Below the pieces are notes generated by a model. It made no database searches. It worked only from the letters and a program-made list of their open reading frames with translations, and was not told the origin of the DNA. This document shows, piece by piece, positions 19,133 to 28,896 of a stretch of DNA of 64,000 bases; position 1 is the stretch's first letter, and each line of letters begins with the position of its first letter. This DNA comes from Pseudomonas sp. MWU16-30317 (GTDB lineage: Bacteria > Pseudomonadota > Gammaproteobacteria > Pseudomonadales > Pseudomonadaceae): NCBI RefSeq assembly GCF_020515695.1, contig NZ_JAIWJA010000002.1, positions 186,001-250,000 of the forward strand. The letters are read 5' to 3'. The position numbers and the translations under genes were made by a program.

Positions 19133-21781
19133 GTGGCCCAAGATTCAACTCGTTTACTTCGCCGTCTCAATCCGTATTGCGTCCAGGCACTAAGCGCGGC
19201 GGCGTCCTTGTGCCAAAGCCGTGCTCACGGTCTTATCAGCATCGAGCATTGGCTGCTCAAATTGCTGGAGCAGGGTGAGGGCGACCTGACGCTCATTGCC
19301 CGTCGTTATGAATGGGATATGGATGCAGTCTGGGGCGGTCTGCTTGCCCACCTCGATACCTTGCCCCACAGCCTGCAAGGCAAACCGCAGCTGTGCGGCA
19401 AGCTGCAACAACTGATCAAGAATGCCTGGCTGCACGCCTCGCTGGACGACAACAACGACACCTTGCGCTCGGCCCATCTGCTCGGTGCGCTGCTGGAGAC
19501 GCCTGGCCTGCTTGCCTGTGAAGCGGCGTGGCCACTGCTCAGCATCAGTGACACGCAGTTGAAGCGCTTGTTTGCCGTGCTCGACCAGCACTCCGAAGAA
19601 CGTCCCCAGGTGCAGCAGCACGCCGCACTCGCGCGTCCTGACGAGCTGTCCGCATCCGGCACCGACAAGAGCGATGCCTTGCTGGCTGTTCTGAACAAAT
19701 TCACCCTGGACCTCACCGAAAAGGCCAAGGCAGGGCAGATCGACCCGGTGTTCGGCCGTGACGATGAGATCCGCCAGGTTATCGACATACTCAGTCGTCG
19801 GCGCAAAAACAACCCGATCCTGGTCGGCGAACCCGGGGTAGGCAAAACCGCCCTGGTCGAAGGACTGGCACTCCGCATCGCCGAGGGCAATGTTCCCGAC
19901 AGCCTCAAACCGGTCAGTGTACGCACCCTGGATCTAGGGCTGTTGCAAGCCGGCGCCGGGGTAAAAGGCGAGTTCGAGCAACGCTTGAAAAACGTCATCG
20001 ACGCTGTGCAGCAGTCTCCTCACCCGGTGCTGCTGTTTATCGATGAAGCTCATACTCTGATCGGCGCCGGTAACCAGGCTGGAGGCGCCGACGCGGCGAA
20101 CCTGCTCAAACCGGCCTTGGCGCGGGGCGAACTGCGTACCATCGCCGCCACCACCTGGAGCGAATACAAACAGTACTTTGAACGCGATGCCGCCCTGGAA
20201 AGACGCTTTCAGATGGTCAAGGTGGACGAGCCAGACGATGCCAACGCCAGCTTGATGCTGCGCGGCCTCAAGGCACGCTACGCCAGTCACCACGGCGTGC
20301 ATATCAAGGACGAAGCGATACAGGCCGCCGTCTCCTTGTCGCGGCGTTACCTGACTGGCCGCCAGCTGCCGGACAAAGCTGTCGACCTGCTCGACACCGC
20401 CAGTGCGCGGGTACGCATGAGCCTGGACTGCGAGCCTCAGGCGCTGGTCCGCGTCAGGGCGCGGCAGACGGCTCTGGAGTTGGAGCGAGAGGCGCTTGAA
20501 ACAGATCAGCAATTGAGCGGTACTCCGGCAGGCGACCGCCTGGCAATCATTGCGGTGCAGCACGCCGAGCTGCACGGGCAACGACTGGTGCTAGAAGAAC
20601 AGTACCGCTATGAACTCGACCTCACCCGGCAGTTGCTCGATGCTCGACAGGCCGAACCTGCACAACTGGATGCCTGCTTGCAACTGCAACAACGACTGAG
20701 CGATACCCAGGGCAACCAACCGCTGTTGTCTCTGGATGTCGATGCGCGCAGCGTGGCCGAAGTCATTGCCGATTGGACCGGTGTGCCCCTGGGTAGCTTG
20801 CTCAAGGACGAACAAGCCAACTTGCTCGAGCTTGAACAGCAACTGGGCCAACAGGTGATCGGCCAGGATCACGCCCTGAGCGCCATGGCCCAGCGCCTGC
20901 GTGCGGCCAAGACTGGCCTGACAGACGACAAGGCGCCGTTGGGCGTATTCCTGCTGGTGGGCACCAGTGGCGTCGGCAAGACCGAGACCGCCCTGGCCCT
21001 GGCCGACACGCTTTTCGGTGGTGAAAAGTCCCTGATCACCATCAATCTGTCGGAATACCAGGAAGCCCACACCGTCAGCCAACTCAAAGGCTCGCCGCCG
21101 GGTTACGTCGGTTACGGTCAAGGCGGTGTGCTCACTGAGGCCGTGCGTCAACGACCCTACAGCGTGGTGCTGCTCGATGAAGTGGAGAAGGCACACCGCG
21201 ACGTCCTCAACCTGTTCTATCAAGTCTTCGACCGAGGCTGCATGCGCGATGGCGAAGGGCGAGAAATCGACTTTCGTAACACCGTCATCCTCATGACCTC
21301 GAACTTGGGCAGCGATGAACTACAGGCCTGTCTGCAAGAATTCCCCGATGCACCGGATAGCACCCTGCACGAACTGCTCCGCCCGATCCTGCGCGAGCAT
21401 TTCCAGCCAGCCCTGTTGGCTCGGTTTCAGACCCTGATCTACCGGCCATTGCAAGCCGATGCCTTGCAGAAAATCGTCGCGATCAAGCTGGCCAAAGTGG
21501 CCAAGCGCTTGCAACACCATTACGGCCTGGAATGCCAGATCGACGCCGCGCTTGATCAGGCTCTGGTGGCCGCGTGCCTGCTACCCGACACCGGGGCACG
21601 CAACATCGACAGTCTGCTCAACCAGCAGATCCTGCCGGTGCTCAGTCAACAACTGCTGCAACGCCAGGCTGCTCGCCAGAAAACCTCCGGTGTGACCTTG
21701 GGCTACAGCGATGAGGAGGGTATCGCGCTGTATTTCACCGACGCCCAAGACGCAGCGTCGCCCATCGCCACGGAGGCCTGA
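19133..21781 (+). CDS. clpV: T6SS sheath-recycling ATPase ClpV (TssH)
   Basis: An 882-residue AAA+ ATPase that disassembles contracted TssBC sheaths. N-terminal Clp repeat domain (RRLNPYCVQALSAAASLCQSR), first Walker A GEPGVGKT at 232-239, a coiled-coil middle region near 410-560 and second Walker A GTSGVGKT at 610-617. The frame is open to a TTG at 19088; the GTG at 19133 is preferred because homologues begin close to this point and an AGGGA lies about 11 bases upstream. The start remains uncertain. It ends 2 bases before vgrG. Confidence 0.93.
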   Translation: MAQDSTRLLRRLNPYCVQALSAAASLCQSRAHGLISIEHWLLKLLEQGEGDLTLIARRYEWDMDAVWGGLLAHLDTLPHSLQGKPQLCGKLQQLIKNAWLHASLDDNNDTLRSAHLLGALLETPGLLACEAAWPLLSISDTQLKRLFAVLDQHSEERPQVQQHAALARPDELSASGTDKSDALLAVLNKFTLDLTEKAKAGQIDPVFGRDDEIRQVIDILSRRRKNNPILVGEPGVGKTALVEGLALRIAEGNVPDSLKPVSVRTLDLGLLQAGAGVKGEFEQRLKNVIDAVQQSPHPVLLFIDEAHTLIGAGNQAGGADAANLLKPALARGELRTIAATTWSEYKQYFERDAALERRFQMVKVDEPDDANASLMLRGLKARYASHHGVHIKDEAIQAAVSLSRRYLTGRQLPDKAVDLLDTASARVRMSLDCEPQALVRVRARQTALELEREALETDQQLSGTPAGDRLAIIAVQHAELHGQRLVLEEQYRYELDLTRQLLDARQAEPAQLDACLQLQQRLSDTQGNQPLLSLDVDARSVAEVIADWTGVPLGSLLKDEQANLLELEQQLGQQVIGQDHALSAMAQRLRAAKTGLTDDKAPLGVFLLVGTSGVGKTETALALADTLFGGEKSLITINLSEYQEAHTVSQLKGSPPGYVGYGQGGVLTEAVRQRPYSVVLLDEVEKAHRDVLNLFYQVFDRGCMRDGEGREIDFRNTVILMTSNLGSDELQACLQEFPDAPDSTLHELLRPILREHFQPALLARFQTLIYRPLQADALQKIVAIKLAKVAKRLQHHYGLECQIDAALDQALVAACLLPDTGARNIDSLLNQQILPVLSQQLLQRQAARQKTSGVTLGYSDEEGIALYFTDAQDAASPIATEA

Positions 21782-21783
21782 AC

Positions 21784-24189
21784 ATGTCCCAGAAAATACT
21801 AGGCGCGTTCTTCGACCACAGCCGCCACAAACTTCAGATTCGCAACGTCGACGCACTGCTCGACGTCCTCTGCTTCGAAGGCACCGAGGCTCTGAGCCAA
21901 CCCTTCAACTACCGCATCGAATTTACCTGCCTCGACCGCGATATCGCCGCCGACACCCTGCTCGGCAAAAGCGCCAGTTTCAGCCTCCACGAAGCGCCCC
22001 ACAATTTGCCCCCGACCTTCCTCGGCCTCCCGGTACCCGAGATCAAGCCATTACGCGTGCTAAACGGCGTAGTCACTGCCTTCAAACGCCTGTCCGGCTC
22101 TGTCGACGAAGCCCGCTACGAAATCACTCTTGAGCCGCGCTTGGCCTTACTGGGCCGAGGCCAACAATTCCGAATCTACCAACACCAATCCGTCCCGGAA
22201 ATCGTCGAAAGCATCCTGCGCAGCCGCCACGAATTCCGCGGCCAGGACTTTCTCTTCGAACTGGTGCGCGAATACCCCAAGCGCGAACAGGTCATGCAGT
22301 ACGGCGAAAGCGACCTGGCGTTTATCTCGCGGCTGTTGGCGGACGTCGGCATCTGGTACCGCATCACCCGTGACGAACGTTTGAACATCGACGTGGTGGA
22401 GTTTCACGATCACCGGCGCTACTACCAGTTCGACGTCAAAATGACCTATTACCCGGAATCGGGGTTGAGCAGCAGTGGCAAAGACGCTGTATGGGCGCTG
22501 CAATCCAGCCACCAGGTCGTAGAAAAGAACGTCAATGTCCGCGCTTATCACCACCGCTTCGTCAACGTACACCTCGATGCTGACATCGATCGAACCCGTG
22601 GCGCCACCACCACCTATGGCGAGGCCTATCACTACGCCGAAGCCTATACAGCACTGGGCGACCCCTATGCTTATGACGACGACCTGGAAGCCGAAAGCGG
22701 TTATTTCTACGGCCGAATGCGGCATGAGCGTTATCTCAATGGCCAGACGCAGCTGACCGGTATCAGCAGCAGCGCCACCCTGGCCCCCGGTCAGCAACTG
22801 AAAATTTCCGGTGGTGCGCCACACGCCTTCGATCCTGGCGCAGTCATAACCCGCCTGACGGCCCGCGCCGCGCGGGACAGTAGTTTGGAAGTCAACTTCG
22901 AGGCGATTCCCTACTCGGAAACCGTCTGTTTCCGCCCCCCGTTGCAAGACAAACCGAAAATCGCCGGCACCGTCCCCGCCCGTGTCACCAGCAACCGCAA
23001 GGACGACCCGTTTGGCCATATCGATCTGGAAGGGCGCTACAAGGTCAACTTCCTGTTCGACCGCGATACCTGGAAGCAAGGTATGGAAAGTGTCTGGCTG
23101 CGCCTGGCGCGTCCCTATGCCGGCGACACCCACGGTCTGCACCTGCCGCTGATCGCCGGCACTGAGGTGGCGATCGCCTTCGAACAAGGCGATCCGGACC
23201 GGCCCTACATCGCCCATGCCCTGCACGACAGCAAGCATCTCGATCATGTGACCTTGCGCAATTACAAACGCAATGTCCTGCGCACCCCCGCCAATAACAA
23301 ACTGCGCATGGACGACACGCGCGGGCAGGAGCACGTCAAGCTCAGTACCGAGCACAGTGGCAAGAGCCAGCTTAATCTGGGGCATTTGGTGGATGCCGAG
23401 CGACAAAAGCGCGGCGAAGGCTTTGAGTTGCGCACCGATGGATGGGGCGCGATTCGGGGTGGGAAGGGGCTGTTTATCAGTGCCGATGAGCAGGCCAAGG
23501 CCCAAGGTGACATGCTCGCAATGACGCCAGCCACACATCTGATCGCAGATGCAAAACAGCAAGTCGCCGACTGGCAGGACATCGCCCAGGCTCACCACAG
23601 TCGTCCGCCAGCCCTCGACGGTTTGCAGCAATTTCAGGACAGCGCCAAGGACCTCAGTGCTTCAGCCATTGTGCTCAGTGCGCCCAAAGGCATCGGTGCG
23701 GTGACCCCGGCCAGCCTGCTGCTCAAAAGCGGCGGCGCGCTGTACGTGCAAAGCGAAGACGAGATCAACCTGGCGGCCGCTAAACGCTTGTCCGCCCATG
23801 CCAATCAAGGCATCTCCTTGCTGGCCCAGCAGGAAGGCATGCGCCTTGTCTCAGGCCAGGGCCCACTTGAAATCGAATCCCACGGCGACCTGTTGAACCT
23901 GACTGCTCAGCAAGACATCACCGTGCAATCCGTACAGGGGCATGTGCAGTTGACGGCCAAAAATGGCATCACCTTGGGGTGTGGTGGCGCTTATATCCGT
24001 ATTACGCCGCAAGGCGAGATTCAGATTCACGGTCCGGGGCTGATCAGCATCAAGGGGCAACATCGCCTGAATACGGCCACCAGTGAAGACTTCCCGCTCC
24101 CGGAGTTACCCGGCTCGGTGTGCAAAGAGTGCTTGAAGAAGGCACAGGCCGCTGCTCAAGGTTTCGTACCTCGGGAGGCACAGGTATGA
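21784..24189 (+). CDS. vgrG: T6SS spike protein VgrG (TssI)
   Basis: An 801-residue VgrG. The N-terminal gp27-like region starts with LCFEGTEALSQPFNYRIEF, followed by the gp5-like OB domain (about 390-470, EVAIAFEQGDPDRPYI) and the beta-helix/DUF2345 region to about 760. The last 35 residues form a short tail with a CKEC motif and no recognisable effector domain, so it is probably a structural spike rather than a specialised effector. Its stop overlaps the DUF4123 gene start, which fits adaptor-dependent loading of the downstream phospholipase. Confidence 0.96.
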   Translation: MSQKILGAFFDHSRHKLQIRNVDALLDVLCFEGTEALSQPFNYRIEFTCLDRDIAADTLLGKSASFSLHEAPHNLPPTFLGLPVPEIKPLRVLNGVVTAFKRLSGSVDEARYEITLEPRLALLGRGQQFRIYQHQSVPEIVESILRSRHEFRGQDFLFELVREYPKREQVMQYGESDLAFISRLLADVGIWYRITRDERLNIDVVEFHDHRRYYQFDVKMTYYPESGLSSSGKDAVWALQSSHQVVEKNVNVRAYHHRFVNVHLDADIDRTRGATTTYGEAYHYAEAYTALGDPYAYDDDLEAESGYFYGRMRHERYLNGQTQLTGISSSATLAPGQQLKISGGAPHAFDPGAVITRLTARAARDSSLEVNFEAIPYSETVCFRPPLQDKPKIAGTVPARVTSNRKDDPFGHIDLEGRYKVNFLFDRDTWKQGMESVWLRLARPYAGDTHGLHLPLIAGTEVAIAFEQGDPDRPYIAHALHDSKHLDHVTLRNYKRNVLRTPANNKLRMDDTRGQEHVKLSTEHSGKSQLNLGHLVDAERQKRGEGFELRTDGWGAIRGGKGLFISADEQAKAQGDMLAMTPATHLIADAKQQVADWQDIAQAHHSRPPALDGLQQFQDSAKDLSASAIVLSAPKGIGAVTPASLLLKSGGALYVQSEDEINLAAAKRLSAHANQGISLLAQQEGMRLVSGQGPLEIESHGDLLNLTAQQDITVQSVQGHVQLTAKNGITLGCGGAYIRITPQGEIQIHGPGLISIKGQHRLNTATSEDFPLPELPGSVCKECLKKAQAAAQGFVPREAQV

Positions 24190-24986
24190 CTAATGACTTG
24201 CGTCGTACCTGGATCGAGCTGTTGGAAGTGTCCTGCGCACAAGTGCCTATCACCTGCCTGGATATCATCATTGATCAAGCCGGCAGCGATTCTCCATTGC
24301 TGCCCAGTGTTCTCAGTATCGAGCCCGCTCTGCCTTGCTACTCATTGTTCACAGGGCTGCCAGAGGCCGGTGCCGATGAACTGGCGCCGTTACTGGTACG
24401 GGTTGACTTGGGGCAGCCCCTGCAACGTCAGTGGCTGGTTGGTCTGATGCAGGCTCTGGATGGCCGCTCGCAATTATTGGTGTTGGCCTCGCTCTGGCCA
24501 TTTCAGGCCTTGGCACAGCACCTCAGCCGATGCCTGGAAGCGCGTCATGGCGGATACCTGGGGTTGTTGCGGTATTACGATCCGCGGCTGTTCCCATTGC
24601 TGTTTAGTCATGTGCTTGAGCCAGAACAACAGCAGCCGCTGTTGCGCCCGGCGGTTTTCTGGAGCTGGCTGGACCGTGACGGCCTGCCCAGACGGCTTTC
24701 GGGTGTCGCCGATACGCACGAGGTGCCCGACGACATCACCGTTCTCGAACTCTCCGATAGTCAACTGGAAACGCTTAGCTGTGCCAGTGATGCCACGGTG
24801 GCGATGGTGAGTCTTGCCGAGGCATTGCCTTCTGATTGGAGCGCCGAGCAGCATTTTGACGCGTGCTATGTGGCGATGCTCGATGCCACCGAAGCGGGGT
24901 TGCTACTTGCTCCCGAACGTGAGGCTCACACCCTCGAAAGATTACGCAGTGCCTGCGCGGCACCTCATAGCGAAGACAGGAAATGA
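24186..24986 (+). CDS. DUF4123 T6SS effector adaptor/chaperone
   Basis: A 266-residue protein of the DUF4123 (Tap/TEC) type. These adaptors bind an effector and load it on the matching VgrG. The family pattern of an N-terminal alpha/beta half (LDIIIDQAGSDSPLLP) and a central YDPRLFPLLF with a downstream W-x-W-x-D-like FWSWLDRDGL is visible. The ATG at 24186 overlaps the vgrG stop; the stop overlaps the next ATG at 24983, giving a coupled vgrG-adaptor-DUF3304-tle1 set. Its cargo is most likely the Tle1 lipase. Confidence 0.85.
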   Translation: MTNDLRRTWIELLEVSCAQVPITCLDIIIDQAGSDSPLLPSVLSIEPALPCYSLFTGLPEAGADELAPLLVRVDLGQPLQRQWLVGLMQALDGRSQLLVLASLWPFQALAQHLSRCLEARHGGYLGLLRYYDPRLFPLLFSHVLEPEQQQPLLRPAVFWSWLDRDGLPRRLSGVADTHEVPDDITVLELSDSQLETLSCASDATVAMVSLAEALPSDWSAEQHFDACYVAMLDATEAGLLLAPEREAHTLERLRSACAAPHSEDRK

Positions 24987-25513
24987 ACGTCATGCCCAAC
25001 TCCATGGACGGCAGGTATCGCCTCGCCCTAGTCGGGACACTGGTTGGTGTATTGCTCGCGCAAACCGCCTCGGCCAGCACGCTTGAAGCCGTTAACCACA
25101 CGCACTGGGCGATCAACCGCTTTAGTGTCGATGGTCGTTCGGGGATCGACATCATCGGGCCGTACCAGAGGGGTGGAGGAGGTTGTTGTTATATCGCGCC
25201 TTCCAACTGGAAGTCGGGGATGACTGTGCGTGTTGATTGGGAAACTGGTGTGGCTTACTCCTATGACAATCCTGGTCTTGCAGATGAGGCGAAATACGAC
25301 GCTTGGCTGGACAAAATAGATGCACAAAAGCGCCAACACAGCAAAGTAGTCCCCGTCCCCGACTACACCGGCCAAAAAGCCTGCGGGCTCACCGTGCACT
25401 TCCTGCCCTGCGATGAGCTCCAGGTCACCACCTCCTGCTACGCCTACGGCAGCCCCGAATACCCGATCAAGACCCCGCTGCACCTGCCGGAGGCTCAGTC
25501 ATGTCCGAAGTGA
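24983..25513 (+). CDS. DUF3304 protein copy 1, candidate Tle1 immunity protein
   Basis: A 176-residue exported protein: a Sec signal peptide ends near ASA-ST (about residue 32), then the DUF3304-type domain with NHTHWAINRFSVDG, a GGGGCC motif and a C-terminal CGLTVHFLPCDELQVTTSCYAYGSPEYPIK. Several conserved cysteines suit a periplasmic, disulfide-bonded protein. It lies directly before the Tle1 phospholipase and shares 13 bases with it (25501-25513). Periplasmic location and pairing with a periplasm-acting lipase suggest immunity; that is inference. Three further copies lie downstream. There is no clear lipobox, although a lipoprotein cannot be fully excluded. Confidence 0.85.
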   Translation: MNVMPNSMDGRYRLALVGTLVGVLLAQTASASTLEAVNHTHWAINRFSVDGRSGIDIIGPYQRGGGGCCYIAPSNWKSGMTVRVDWETGVAYSYDNPGLADEAKYDAWLDKIDAQKRQHSKVVPVPDYTGQKACGLTVHFLPCDELQVTTSCYAYGSPEYPIKTPLHLPEAQSCPK

Positions 25514-27819
25514 AACATGCCAGTGTCTGGCTGCCGCCGCCATTTCCAGCAGAAGGTCGTTTGCCCCGGCGCGTCGAACAGGTTCAGCAAAATATCCTGC
25601 GCCAATGCGAGCTTGAGCGCGGCTACCAGGATGCATTGTGTCTAGCGGCCGGTTACCGAGTGACGCCACCGTGCTGCAAGACCTTGCATATCAGCCTGTT
25701 TTTCGACGGTACCGGCAACAACCTGAACGATGACCTGTACCAGTCCAGCGTGGCGCACCCCACCAACATCGCGCGCTTGTTTCGCGCCACCATCGGTGAT
25801 GGCTATGCCGGTGGCACAGGGCACGGCGACCACGCCCAGCGACTGATCGACGCAGCCGGGACTGGCAATGGTCAGTACTTCAAGTACTACATGCCCGGCG
25901 TCGGTACGCCATTCGCGGAAGTAGGTGACCTGGATTACTCGTGGGCCGGGCTGGGCGCTGCCTGGTTCGGTGAAGAGCGGATCAACTGGGGCTTGTTGAT
26001 GCTCATTGATGCGCTACGGCGCACGTTGGGCCTGCCGCGGCTGGACAACGCGAGTCTCAAGGCGGCAGTCGGTGCAATGGGCACGGTGTTGGGAATGGAA
26101 TCCATCATGGGGCCCGCCAACCGTGCCCTGGAGTTCAGCAAGCAGCTCAAGGCCATTGAAAAACCGTTGCGCCTGGCGCTGGCACAACCTAATCCCGGTA
26201 CCTCGAAGCTGTTGGGTATCAAGGTGTATGTCTACGGGTTTTCCCGTGGCGCGGCGGCGGCGCGGGCCTTTGTCAGTTGGTTGAACCAACTGATGCGCTA
26301 CCGACCGTTCCTCAAATCGGCTGATCTGCAGATTCCGCTGAGCGTCGAATACCTCGGGCTGCTGGATACCGTGGCCTCCGTGGGCATCGCCGATATCTTG
26401 CCAGGGGCGAGAGGTCACATGGCCTGGGCGGATGGCAATCAGCAATTGCCCGGCGGTGGGCTGGTCAAACGTTGCCTGCACCTCGCGGCGAGCCATGAGC
26501 AGCGCCTATGTTTTCCGCTGGAGTCGATTCGCCGCGAGAGCGGCAGTTATCCGGTGAATAGCGTGGAGGTGATGTATCCGGGAGTGCACTCGGATTTGGG
26601 GGGAGGGTATCCGCCGGGGGATCAGGGGAAGGCCAACAGTAAGGGCAGTGTAGAGGGGGACGGTCTATTACTGTCACAGATCGCATTGAATGACCTCTAC
26701 GCTGATGCATTAGCTTATGGAGCACCTTTAAAAGTTCTTGGCAGTACCTTGCCAATCGGGTTACGTCATGAGAAGTGGCGGGCGATGGACATCGAGTTGG
26801 CACAACAATTCGAAGTTGCGCCGATGCTTGTCAAGCGCTTCAACGCCTGGCGTCAAGTAACCCTAGGCCTACCTCCTGTTACCCAACCGTTACCTACCGA
26901 GCAAATTGAACGCTATCAACCCCTCACGTCCACCACCACGCTGGAGCAGGCAGCTCGCGCACAACTCGGCTGGATCACTGCGTGGCGCATCGACCGATAC
27001 GCTTTCGCCAGCCTGAAGCAGCAAAAATTCTACCTTCATGCGACCGATACCCATGCGGACGAATCAAAGCGTGTTAAGGCCAAGGATGCACGAAACATAA
27101 ATCAGAAAGCGGTCGAAAAACGGCGCCGCCAGCAACTGGCCAAAGAGCGCACAGGCCAAACCCCGAAAAAGCCACCGGAGCCTGGGGTCAAGGATTTCGA
27201 TGCGGACATGGCGCAAACCCAATTGCGCGAAGCCGCCGAGGAGTTCGGCACGGCGTACCGTGACCCTGACCATCTGGCCTCCAGCCTGAGTCGAGTGCTG
27301 CCGGCCAACGCTCCGCCCCTGGTGGTGCTGCGCGTCATCACTGCCGACGCACGGGTCGAAGGCCGGCAGATGAAAGCGGCCGGACGGGCAAGAGTCAGTC
27401 AGTTGTTTCCGCCCCCCGCCCGTTACAGCAACCATGCAGATGAAAATACCCGCGGCCTCGTGGATGAAACCCTCAACGCGATGCAGCCGGTAGGGCTCTT
27501 GCGCGCATTGTTCGATGACCACGTTCACGATTCCCGCGCCTGGTTTCTTTACTCGTGGGGACGTGAACCTTTGGGCAGCTATTTCCGTGAACGCATGGTG
27601 TTTTTCGGTGAGGCCAGCCGACGAGAGCTTGCCCTCAATCCTGAGGCCAAAGCGACGATGCTTGCCGGGGGCAAGCCTTTGCCAACCTCGGGGGCTACGG
27701 TTGCCGCGCAACCTCCTGCCATGGATGCACAGCATCTGGCCAAGGCTCAGCAAGCCATCGATGCCCATTGGGAAGCCTTTTACGCCAAGGTCAGCGAGGC
27801 AAACAATGCGCCAGCTTGA
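25501..27819 (+). CDS. tle1: T6SS phospholipase effector, Tle1 family (DUF2235)
   Basis: A 772-residue DUF2235 protein. It has the N-terminal DGTGNN motif (D69), the nucleophile elbow GFSRG with Ser248 and HSDLGGGY around His363/Asp365, the layout of Tle1-type alpha/beta hydrolases that cleave membrane phospholipids of rival cells. Residues about 520-570 are lysine/arginine-rich (KDARNINQKAVEKRRRQQLAKERTG is within it, partly coiled). No signal peptide, as expected for a VgrG-delivered cargo. It begins inside the last 13 bases of DUF3304 copy 1 and lies downstream of vgrG and a DUF4123 adaptor. The substrate head group cannot be read from the sequence. Confidence 0.92.
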   Translation: MSEVKHASVWLPPPFPAEGRLPRRVEQVQQNILRQCELERGYQDALCLAAGYRVTPPCCKTLHISLFFDGTGNNLNDDLYQSSVAHPTNIARLFRATIGDGYAGGTGHGDHAQRLIDAAGTGNGQYFKYYMPGVGTPFAEVGDLDYSWAGLGAAWFGEERINWGLLMLIDALRRTLGLPRLDNASLKAAVGAMGTVLGMESIMGPANRALEFSKQLKAIEKPLRLALAQPNPGTSKLLGIKVYVYGFSRGAAAARAFVSWLNQLMRYRPFLKSADLQIPLSVEYLGLLDTVASVGIADILPGARGHMAWADGNQQLPGGGLVKRCLHLAASHEQRLCFPLESIRRESGSYPVNSVEVMYPGVHSDLGGGYPPGDQGKANSKGSVEGDGLLLSQIALNDLYADALAYGAPLKVLGSTLPIGLRHEKWRAMDIELAQQFEVAPMLVKRFNAWRQVTLGLPPVTQPLPTEQIERYQPLTSTTTLEQAARAQLGWITAWRIDRYAFASLKQQKFYLHATDTHADESKRVKAKDARNINQKAVEKRRRQQLAKERTGQTPKKPPEPGVKDFDADMAQTQLREAAEEFGTAYRDPDHLASSLSRVLPANAPPLVVLRVITADARVEGRQMKAAGRARVSQLFPPPARYSNHADENTRGLVDETLNAMQPVGLLRALFDDHVHDSRAWFLYSWGREPLGSYFRERMVFFGEASRRELALNPEAKATMLAGGKPLPTSGATVAAQPPAMDAQHLAKAQQAIDAHWEAFYAKVSEANNAPA

Positions 27820-27856
27820 TTCCGTCTTTCGAAGCCCTGCCTCAGGAGTAACACCA

Positions 27857-28390
27857 TTGTTCACTTCTGTTTCTCGCCGAGTGCTGATGGGTACCCTTTG
27901 CGGGCTGTTTGTGGCCGTGTTTCTGAATAGCAGCTTGGCTGGCACTCTTGAAGCCATCAACCACACGCACTGGGCGATTAACCGCTTTAGCGTGGATGGC
28001 CATTCGGGTATCGACATCATAGGTGCCTACCAAGGTGGCGGAGGGGGTTGCTGTTATGTAGTTCCGTTGCGTTGGAGCCCAGACATGACGGTGCGTGTTG
28101 ATTGGGAAACGGGCGCTAGTGCCATGAGTGAACTCGCTGATGAGTTCCCCGGTTTCGGGAATTGGCCTAAGTATTTAGCCTGGAAACAAAAAGCCAATGC
28201 ACAAAAACGCCAGCACAGCAAAGTAGTCCCCGTCCCCGACTACACCGGCCAAAAAATCTGCGGGCTCACCGTGCACTTCCTACCCTGCGATGAGCTCCAG
28301 GTCACCACCTCCTGCTACGGCTACGGCAGCCCCGAATACCCGATCAAGACCCCGCTGCATCTGCCGGAGCCTCAGTCATGTCCCAAGTAA
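27857..28390 (+). CDS. DUF3304 protein copy 2, candidate immunity protein
   Basis: A 177-residue paralogue of copy 1 and the most divergent of the four. Signal peptide ending near SLA-GT, then the same core (NHTHWAINRFSVDG, GGGGCC, C-terminal CDELQVTTSC). The variable segment after WETG is longer here (SAMSELADEFPGFGNWPKY). Start is uncertain: TTG at 27857 has AGGAG eight bases upstream; an ATG at 27806 overlapping the end of tle1 would add 17 residues. Its last 13 bases are the start of copy 3. Confidence 0.82.
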   Translation: MFTSVSRRVLMGTLCGLFVAVFLNSSLAGTLEAINHTHWAINRFSVDGHSGIDIIGAYQGGGGGCCYVVPLRWSPDMTVRVDWETGASAMSELADEFPGFGNWPKYLAWKQKANAQKRQHSKVVPVPDYTGQKICGLTVHFLPCDELQVTTSCYGYGSPEYPIKTPLHLPEPQSCPK

Positions 28391-28896
28391 AATGTCGGGT
28401 CCTGGTAGCGACGCTCTGGGGTTTGATCGCGGCTGTCTTTGCGCAGAGTACCCAAGCCAGCACGCTTGAAGCCATTAACCATACGCACTGCGCGATCAAC
28501 CGCTTTAGTGTCGATGGTCGTTCGGGGATCGATATCATTGGTCCGTACCAGAGGGGTGGGGGAGGTTGTTGTTATATCGCGCCGTCGAACTGGCAGCCGG
28601 GGATGACGGTGCGTGTTGATTGGGAGACCGGAGTAGGATACGCGGATGATTCTCCTGGCTATGGCGATTGGCCTAAATATTTGGCCTGGGTTGAAAAAAT
28701 CGACGCCCAAAAGCGCCTACACAGCAAAGTAGTCCCCGTCCCCGACTACACCGGCCAAAAAGTCTGCGGGCTCACCGTGCACTTCCTGCCCTGCGACGAG
28801 CTTCAGGTCACGACGTCCTGCTACGCCTACGGCAGCCCCGAATACCCGATCAAGACCCCGCTGCACCTGCCGGAGCCTCAGTCATGTCCCAAGTAA
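28378..28896 (+). CDS. DUF3304 protein copy 3, candidate immunity protein
   Basis: A 172-residue paralogue beginning MSQVKCRVLVATLWGLIAAVF, with a signal peptide ending near QAS-TL. The core matches copies 1 and 4 closely; NHTHCAINRF has a Cys where the others have Trp. The middle window (ADDSPGYGDWPKYLAWVEKID) resembles copy 2 more than copy 1, suggesting mosaic exchange. Start and end each share 13 bases with the neighbouring copies. Confidence 0.85.
   Translation: MSQVKCRVLVATLWGLIAAVFAQSTQASTLEAINHTHCAINRFSVDGRSGIDIIGPYQRGGGGCCYIAPSNWQPGMTVRVDWETGVGYADDSPGYGDWPKYLAWVEKIDAQKRLHSKVVPVPDYTGQKVCGLTVHFLPCDELQVTTSCYAYGSPEYPIKTPLHLPEPQSCPK

Noticed and set aside
22147..23631. 494-codon open frame antisense to vgrG
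   Set aside because: Overlaps the core VgrG domains entirely; no start signal or known domain.
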